From: a virus
Virus record (IMG/VR): IMGVR_UViG_3300037847_000966
Span: 1 to 25,385 of that record
Reading direction: 5' to 3' (one strand)
Length of the DNA: 25,385 bases
Part shown: positions 21,632 through 25,385 of the stretch, in pieces
Numbering within the stretch: position 1 is the stretch's first letter
Layout of the letters: the number at the start of each line of letters is the position of its first letter
Notes under the pieces: generated by a model
The model's database searches: none
Told to the model about the DNA's origin: nothing
Seen by the model: the letters and a program-made list of their open reading frames with translations, nothing else
Translations under genes and position numbers: made by a program

Positions 21632-21670
21632 AAATCAAATAAACTTAATATAAATCTATTTAATAAAAAA
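21629..21670 (+). promoter_or_regulatory. Recurrent AT-rich element, copy 4 (scaffold), with upstream repeat
   Basis: Starting at the stop codon of protein B, TAAAAATCAAATA and then AAATCTATTTAATAA repeat the sequence at 19957-19994 with a slightly altered middle. The core TCTATTTAATAA (21655-21666) is followed by A6 and the scaffold ATG 23 bases after the core begins. The changed distance to the ATG again argues against a ribosome-binding site. Confidence 0.45.
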
Positions 21671-21677
21671 AGAACCT

Positions 21678-22523
21678 ATGGACATCAAAGAACAAATCAT
21701 TAAAGCTCTAGGATTAAGCAAAGCCTTAAAATTAGAGTGGCAAGCAAAGTCTGAGGATGGTACTATATTTGTTTCAACGGCTGAAGAACTAGCTACTGGA
21801 GTAGATATTTCTGTATTAACTGAAGACGGAACGACTATTCCTTTACCAATCGGTACTTATAAAACGGCTGAAGGCGTTACTTTTCGAGTAGAAGAAGAGG
21901 GCGTTGTAGCTGAAGTTATGGAGACTGAAACTGAAGAAGTAGTTACAGAAGAAGCTATGGAAGAAGAAAGTCCGGCTGAAAAAGCTGACTGGGCTAAATC
22001 TTACGAAGAGCTAAAAGACAAAGTAGAAAACTTAGAAGACGCTATCGCTGATATTAAAGCTAAAATTGGCGGAGATTCTGAAGAAGTTGAAATGGCTGAC
22101 GAAGAAGCAACTGAAGAGGTTGTAACTGAAGTAGTAGAAACAGTAGAAGAAGCGGTTGAAGAAATAGCGGCTGCTATTGACGACGCTACTCCAGCAGAGG
22201 TAACTCCAGAATTAGCAGCTAAAGCGGCTGAGGTTGCAGTAGAAGTAATGCAAGAAAAAGCTGAAGAAGTAGCTGAAGACGCAGAATCTACTGATATGAA
22301 GAAGAAAAAAGATAAAATGAAGGATAAAAAGAAAAAAAGAGAATATAGCAAAATGTCTCGTTTAGAAAAACAAAACAAAGAGCTAAGAGAAAAGCTAAGA
22401 ACTAAACCGGCTGATAGCCCTCTAAGCGTAAATAAATTTTCTAATTCTAGACCTTCTTTATCAAGAAAAGAATACAATAAACTATCAAGAAGAGAGAAAT
22501 TTCTTTACGATTTAAATAAATAA
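21678..22523 (+). CDS. Capsid scaffolding protein
   Basis: This 281-residue protein has a typical scaffold make-up: an N-terminal beta-rich part (LKLEWQAKSEDGTIFVSTAE), then a very acidic Ala/Glu/Val region (residues about 70-200, EVMETETEEVVTEEAMEEES, EEVAEDAEST), a coiled coil (SYEELKDKVENLEDAIADIK), and a strongly basic end (KKKKDKMKDKKKKREYSK, ...LSRREKFLYDLNK). Scaffolds hold capsid proteins in place during prohead growth and are removed by the protease; the basic end usually touches the capsid inner wall. It lies directly before the capsid gene. There is no separate domain of known enzymatic function. Confidence 0.8.
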   Translation: MDIKEQIIKALGLSKALKLEWQAKSEDGTIFVSTAEELATGVDISVLTEDGTTIPLPIGTYKTAEGVTFRVEEEGVVAEVMETETEEVVTEEAMEEESPAEKADWAKSYEELKDKVENLEDAIADIKAKIGGDSEEVEMADEEATEEVVTEVVETVEEAVEEIAAAIDDATPAEVTPELAAKAAEVAVEVMQEKAEEVAEDAESTDMKKKKDKMKDKKKKREYSKMSRLEKQNKELREKLRTKPADSPLSVNKFSNSRPSLSRKEYNKLSRREKFLYDLNK

Positions 22524-22549
22524 ATAATAACAATTAAAAACAAAAAATT

Positions 22550-23476
22550 ATGGCATTTAATGTAACGAGTAATTTTGAGGGAAAAGCGGCTGGATTCTAT
22601 ATAAGTGCGGCACTTAACCAAGCAAAATCACTAGACTATTTAACAATGATTGAGAATGTTAAATTCAAATCTAACATTCAAACTATGGCTGGTTCAAATG
22701 TAGTTAGAGACGCTACTTGCGACTTTACAGACCACGGAACTCTTGCTTTGACTGAAAAGCAGCTTACAGTTGAGAACTTCCAAATAAACCTTGATTTATG
22801 TAAAAAAACGCTTTTAAGTAGCTGGGAGGCTTTACAAATGAGAGCTGGAGCTGGAGCGCCACCACCACCATCATTTGAGGACTATGTAATTTCTTACATG
22901 GGTGAAATTATAGCTGACGCTATGGAGACTTCTATATGGACTGGTACTAATGGTACTAACGGTCAATTTGAAGGTTTCTTATCTGCGGCTGGACTTTTAT
23001 TACCAGCTCAAGATGCAACTGTTGTACAATCTTCAGCTTCTGGAGCTTATACGGCTGCAAATATTATAGCTAACTTACAAACTTTAACTGCTGATATGGC
23101 TGCTAATATAGCACCTTTATTAACAAAGGAGGACCTTCATATTTATATGAACCCTAAGACTTATGCTTTCTATATTTCAGCAGTATCTACATTAGGATAT
23201 GTAAACGCTTACAATATGAATGGAGACTATGAGCCAGTTTTTGAAGGCTACAAAATAGCCGTTTGTCCTGCTTTACCAGACAACCAAATGGTTGCGGCTG
23301 CTAAGTCAAATCTTTACTTTGGGACAGATTTACTTTCGGATGGGTTAGGAACATCTCCATCAATTAGAATTTTAGATATGGCAAATTTAGATGCCTCAGA
23401 TAATATGAGGTTGGTTTGCAGATGGGCGGCTGGAATCCAGTCTGGAGTTGGAGCTGATATCGTTAGACAATCGTAA
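22550..23476 (+). CDS. Major capsid protein (HK97 fold)
   Basis: This 308-residue protein is preceded by scaffold and protease and has an HK97-type layout. The N-arm starts MAFNVTSNFEGKAAGF; an alpha/beta region with VENFQINLDLCKKTLLSSWE follows, then the spine-helix region FEDYVISYMGEIIADAMETS and IWTGTNGTNGQFEGFLSAAG, and an A-domain part YEPVFEGYKIAVCPALPDNQ with LYFGTDLLSDG. It forms the icosahedral shell. A small run GAGAPPPP (residues 100-107) is unusual and lies just before the spine region. The start has the typical A-rich Bacteroidetes leader (AAAAACAAAAAATTATG). Confidence 0.85.
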   Translation: MAFNVTSNFEGKAAGFYISAALNQAKSLDYLTMIENVKFKSNIQTMAGSNVVRDATCDFTDHGTLALTEKQLTVENFQINLDLCKKTLLSSWEALQMRAGAGAPPPPSFEDYVISYMGEIIADAMETSIWTGTNGTNGQFEGFLSAAGLLLPAQDATVVQSSASGAYTAANIIANLQTLTADMAANIAPLLTKEDLHIYMNPKTYAFYISAVSTLGYVNAYNMNGDYEPVFEGYKIAVCPALPDNQMVAAAKSNLYFGTDLLSDGLGTSPSIRILDMANLDASDNMRLVCRWAAGIQSGVGADIVRQS

Positions 23477-23490
23477 TAAATTAATTAAAT

Positions 23491-23516
23491 AAGCGAGGGC
23501 GTAAAAACCCTTGCTT
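23491..23516 (+). terminator. Hairpin after the major capsid gene
   Basis: AAGCGAGGG (23491-23499) pairs with CCCTTGCTT (23508-23516) over nine positions with one G-T wobble and an eight-base loop, followed by TTTATAA. The T tract is short, so it may be a weak terminator or an RNA-stabilising 3' end. Such a site would raise capsid mRNA over the downstream gene. Confidence 0.55.
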
Positions 23517-23540
23517 TTATAACCTTAAAAATAAAAAAAT

Positions 23541-24128
23541 ATGGCTTGTACGGCACTTAGTAAAGGAAGAGGTCTTGACTGCTCTAGAATCGCTGGAGGG
23601 GTTAAAAATATTTATTTTTCGGTTTACTCAGACTTTGGTAGCACGGACTGGTCTTACGACGGTTCTAATCCGCAAGAAATAGACGCTATTGACTGGAATA
23701 GTAAAAGTATTTACAAGTATGTAATGCCTCTTGGTGTTGCGTCTGTTACAGATACAATTACTGGTTCTACGGAAAATGGTACTATTTTTTATACACCTAC
23801 GGTAAACATAATGTTAAATAAATTAACTAAAGAAGACCAAAACGAAATTAGACTTTTAGGACAGACTAAAGTAAGAATATTAGTAGAGCTTAATGCAAAA
23901 TTAGCTTCAGGACATGATGTTATTTTAGCTTGTGGTTTTGAAAACGGAATGGATTTAAACACAGGTACTATGGATAGTGGGGCGGCTTTTGGAGACAGAA
24001 ACGGTTACACTCTAACCTTCACAGGAATGGAGTCAAGACCAATGGCGTTTTTAGAAGACTATACTACTAGTATTTTTGATAACTCAGGATTTACAAACAA
24101 AGGAACACCATTTGTTGTTTCAGTGTAA
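23541..24128 (+). CDS. Tail-tube-like protein
   Basis: This 195-residue protein begins MACTALSKGRGLDCSRIAGG and has the signature VKNIYFSVYSDFG, ENGTIFYTPTVNIMLNKLTK, DQNEIRLLGQTKVRILVELN, GAAFGDRNGYTLTFTGMESR. This pattern is frequent in Bacteroidetes phages near the capsid gene and looks like the beta-barrel tail-tube fold (gpV-like) or a head-tail ring. C13 and the first C are part of the conserved N-terminus. It is separated from the capsid gene by the hairpin at 23491 and followed by a strong terminator at 24157, so it can be regulated on its own. Confidence 0.65.
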   Translation: MACTALSKGRGLDCSRIAGGVKNIYFSVYSDFGSTDWSYDGSNPQEIDAIDWNSKSIYKYVMPLGVASVTDTITGSTENGTIFYTPTVNIMLNKLTKEDQNEIRLLGQTKVRILVELNAKLASGHDVILACGFENGMDLNTGTMDSGAAFGDRNGYTLTFTGMESRPMAFLEDYTTSIFDNSGFTNKGTPFVVSV

Positions 24129-24156
24129 TTTATAAGTAGTTTCATATATTAAAAAG

Positions 24157-24183
24157 GAGTAACTAATGTTACTCTTTTTTTTT
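24157..24183 (+). terminator. Strong rho-independent terminator
   Basis: GAGTAAC (24157-24163) and GTTACTC (24168-24174) form a perfect 7-bp stem with loop TAAT, followed by nine T (24175-24183). An A run before the stem extends it with A-T pairs. This is the best terminator in the window and ends the capsid transcript. Confidence 0.88.
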
Positions 24184-24206
24184 ATTTACCAAATAAATTT
24201 ATACTT

Positions 24207-24223
24207 TTTCTATTATATAATAT
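24207..24223 (+). promoter_or_regulatory. Recurrent AT-rich element, copy 5 (after terminator)
   Basis: TTTCTATTATATAATAT is identical over 17 bases to 10161-10177, and it lies after a strong terminator and directly before an ATG (24222-24224, overlapping it by 2 bases). A new transcript start is needed here, which supports a promoter. The mRNA could be nearly leaderless. Confidence 0.55.
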
Positions 24224-24701
24224 GATACAAGCGGTAACAGAAACGGATTTAACTACATATTTACAAACTGAAGACAACAGAATAGATACAAGTGTTAGTT
24301 CAGATAAGATTAGATACTTAGTAAAGTTTACCAACGATATGGATAAATCAATACAATACGCTTACTCTAATGTACATTTAGTTTACGACAGGTATACTAA
24401 ATTTAATTTTACTTATAACGCTACTAAAGATGTATACGAAGGCAAGGTAAATTTTAAACCATCTGGATATTATCAATACGAGGTTTATGAAGTTAGTTGG
24501 TCAGGAGCGGTTGCTATAAGCGCAGGTAATGCGCCAGTAAATGAAAATGATGTATTACCAGTAGGACCTACTCACGGAGTCGTACAAGGGCTTGTAACTA
24601 AAGGAAAAATGTATGTCGCAGATAAATCTGGAACGGCTCAAGTACAATACAATCAGCATACAGAAACAGAGGGAACAAATTATATATATTACGGAAATTA
24701 A
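24222..24701 (+). CDS. Virion-associated beta-rich protein
   Basis: This 159-residue protein begins with an acidic/polar part (VTETDLTTYLQTEDNRID), then beta strands in an Ig-like order (SDKIRYLVKFTNDMDKSI, AYSNVHLVYDRYTKFNF, EGKVNFKPSGYYQYEVYEVS), then VLPVGPTHGVVQGLVTKGKM and YVADKSGTAQVQYNQHT. I know similar proteins from marine flavobacterial phages but with no function. It is the first gene after the terminator/element pair, ahead of small and LamG-type surface proteins, so a decoration, collar or fibre-base protein is plausible. Confidence 0.6.
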   Translation: MIQAVTETDLTTYLQTEDNRIDTSVSSDKIRYLVKFTNDMDKSIQYAYSNVHLVYDRYTKFNFTYNATKDVYEGKVNFKPSGYYQYEVYEVSWSGAVAISAGNAPVNENDVLPVGPTHGVVQGLVTKGKMYVADKSGTAQVQYNQHTETEGTNYIYYGN

Positions 24702-24712
24702 AAAATTAAAAA

Positions 24713-24991
24713 ATGGCAATAGAAAACGTACAACAATTATTAACAGAACAATTAGGCAAAAATGGTGGCACAGAGATAGTAACATCTTCAGCAGCAGTAA
24801 GCTCTAAAGATTACTATTGCGTGTATTTTCCTGTAAATACCGTAGTTTCAGCAATAACAGTAGCAGATGCAACAGGCGAAAGCGCATTACAAACTACATT
24901 ACCAGCAGGAACAACTTTATTTATGAATGTAACGGCATTGACGCTGACTAGCGGTATTGCAATATGTTATAATGAAGGCTTAACTACATAA
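24713..24991 (+). CDS. Small virion surface-type protein
   Basis: This 92-residue Thr/Ala/Val-rich protein has alternating strands (TEIVTSSAAVSSKDYYCVYF, NTVVSAITVADATGESALQ, TTLPAGTTLFMNVTALTLTS) and the end GIAICYNEG. It looks like the small structural proteins common in marine phages, for example those next to fibre genes. Codon use (GCA, ACA) is like the tail module and unlike the preceding gene. It ends 1 base before the next ATG. Confidence 0.6.
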   Translation: MAIENVQQLLTEQLGKNGGTEIVTSSAAVSSKDYYCVYFPVNTVVSAITVADATGESALQTTLPAGTTLFMNVTALTLTSGIAICYNEGLTT

Positions 24992-24992
24992 T

Positions 24993-25385
24993 ATGTTAGC
25001 ATTAAAATTAGGACAAAACATTGGCGGTATTGCTAATAGAAATTCATTTAGCAATGTCTATTCTTTGCTATATGATGGTGTTGATGATTATGTTAATTTA
25101 AGTGATGCACGTGGCGAAATAGATGTGCAAGTTGGAACATTTTCCGCATGGGTTAAATTAGAAACAACAGGTATAAATGCTCCTGTATTTAAATTTTATG
25201 TAAATTCTAATAATCAAATTACTATAATCTATTTACATGCAGCTAATGAACTTAAATATATGTATAAAGGAGCAGGTACAAATACACAAGTACAAGCATC
25301 GTCAAGTATTGAAAATGATGGAAATTACCATCACGTAGCAATGACTTGGGATGTTGATAACAATAGAATGAAAGCATATCTCGAT
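24993..25385 (+). CDS. LamG/concanavalin-like adhesin, 5' part (truncated by window)
   Basis: The first 131 codons of a protein that runs past the right edge. The visible part has the LamG-like (laminin G/concanavalin A) pattern: YSLLYDGVDDYVNLSD near residue 24, GTFSAWVKLETTG, a beta stretch with FKFYVNSNNQITIIYL, and NDGNYHHVAMTWDVDNNRMK. The N-terminal 20 residues are an anchoring start. Such domains bind carbohydrates, and in phages they sit on tail fibres or capsid fibres. The rest is not seen, so its length and further domains are unknown. Confidence 0.75.
   Translation, partial: MLALKLGQNIGGIANRNSFSNVYSLLYDGVDDYVNLSDARGEIDVQVGTFSAWVKLETTGINAPVFKFYVNSNNQITIIYLHAANELKYMYKGAGTNTQVQASSSIENDGNYHHVAMTWDVDNNRMKAYLD

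Noticed and set aside
22001-22477. Minus-strand frame of 158 codons rich in Ser/Ala
   Set aside because: It is the shadow of the Glu/Lys/Ala-rich scaffold gene; the Ser/Phe/Ala-rich composition follows from complementing GAA/AAA/GCT codons.
1-25385. Integrase, repressor, tRNA or toxin-antitoxin genes
   Set aside because: Looked for and not seen; the rest of the genome could still hold them, so lifestyle cannot be decided from this window.

Overview
The window is a contiguous piece of a double-stranded DNA tailed-phage genome. Every gene I can support reads on the + strand, packed head to tail with 4-base stop/start overlaps (TAATG, ATGA) and very short gaps. The host is almost certainly a Bacteroidetes bacterium, probably a marine flavobacterium: the DNA is very AT-rich, starts lack Shine-Dalgarno sequences and sit behind A-rich leaders, one clear Bacteroidetes-type promoter (TTTG, 20-base spacer, TAnnTTTG) is present, and most proteins resemble families I know from Bacteroidetes phages (DUF6712-like connector, DUF5675 lysis protein, DUF3127 ssDNA-binding protein, XkdF-type prohead protease). 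There is no integrase, recognisable repressor, tRNA, CRISPR array or insertion sequence, and no stretch over 300 bases lacks a gene.

Layout. (1) 1-2219: end of a late region with a head-tail connector, a lysis cassette (two one-TM mini-proteins around a DUF5675 protein that starts with TTG and overlaps a 34-codon basic ORF in another frame), and a metallophosphoesterase. (2) 2284-2315: promoter. (3) 2341-8575: early/middle operon with a Rad52/ERF-like protein, an OB-fold ssDNA-binding protein, an orphan DnaA domain-IV protein, a winged-helix replisome organiser, an HTH protein, NinG and NinB recombination proteins, a phage sigma factor, zinc-ribbon proteins and a DUF3310 protein. No polymerase or helicase is present, so host replication machinery is probably recruited. 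(4) 8619-10068: small and large terminase; the large subunit has a non-AUG start. (5) A hairpin, then 10178-19959: tail module opening with a probable -1 frameshift tail-assembly-chaperone pair and ending with the tape measure. (6) 19996-23476: prohead protease, two related small proteins, scaffold, major capsid protein. (7) 23541-25385: tail-tube-like protein, a strong terminator, then adhesion or decoration proteins ending in a truncated LamG-like protein. The portal gene is not in the window.

How it fits together. A recurrent AT-rich element (TCTATT followed by a TATAAT-like core) lies upstream of the terminase, tail, protease, scaffold and post-terminator gene blocks. With a phage-encoded sigma factor in the early operon, this suggests a candidate late-promoter system in which the early operon makes the sigma factor and the sigma factor then opens the morphogenesis blocks. 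The tail module (Ala mostly GCA, Thr mostly ACA) differs in codon choice from the capsid module (GCT, ACT), and the element sits at both module borders. That points to mosaic assembly and explains the unusual order terminase, tail, capsid. These are readings by eye; no search or computation was run.
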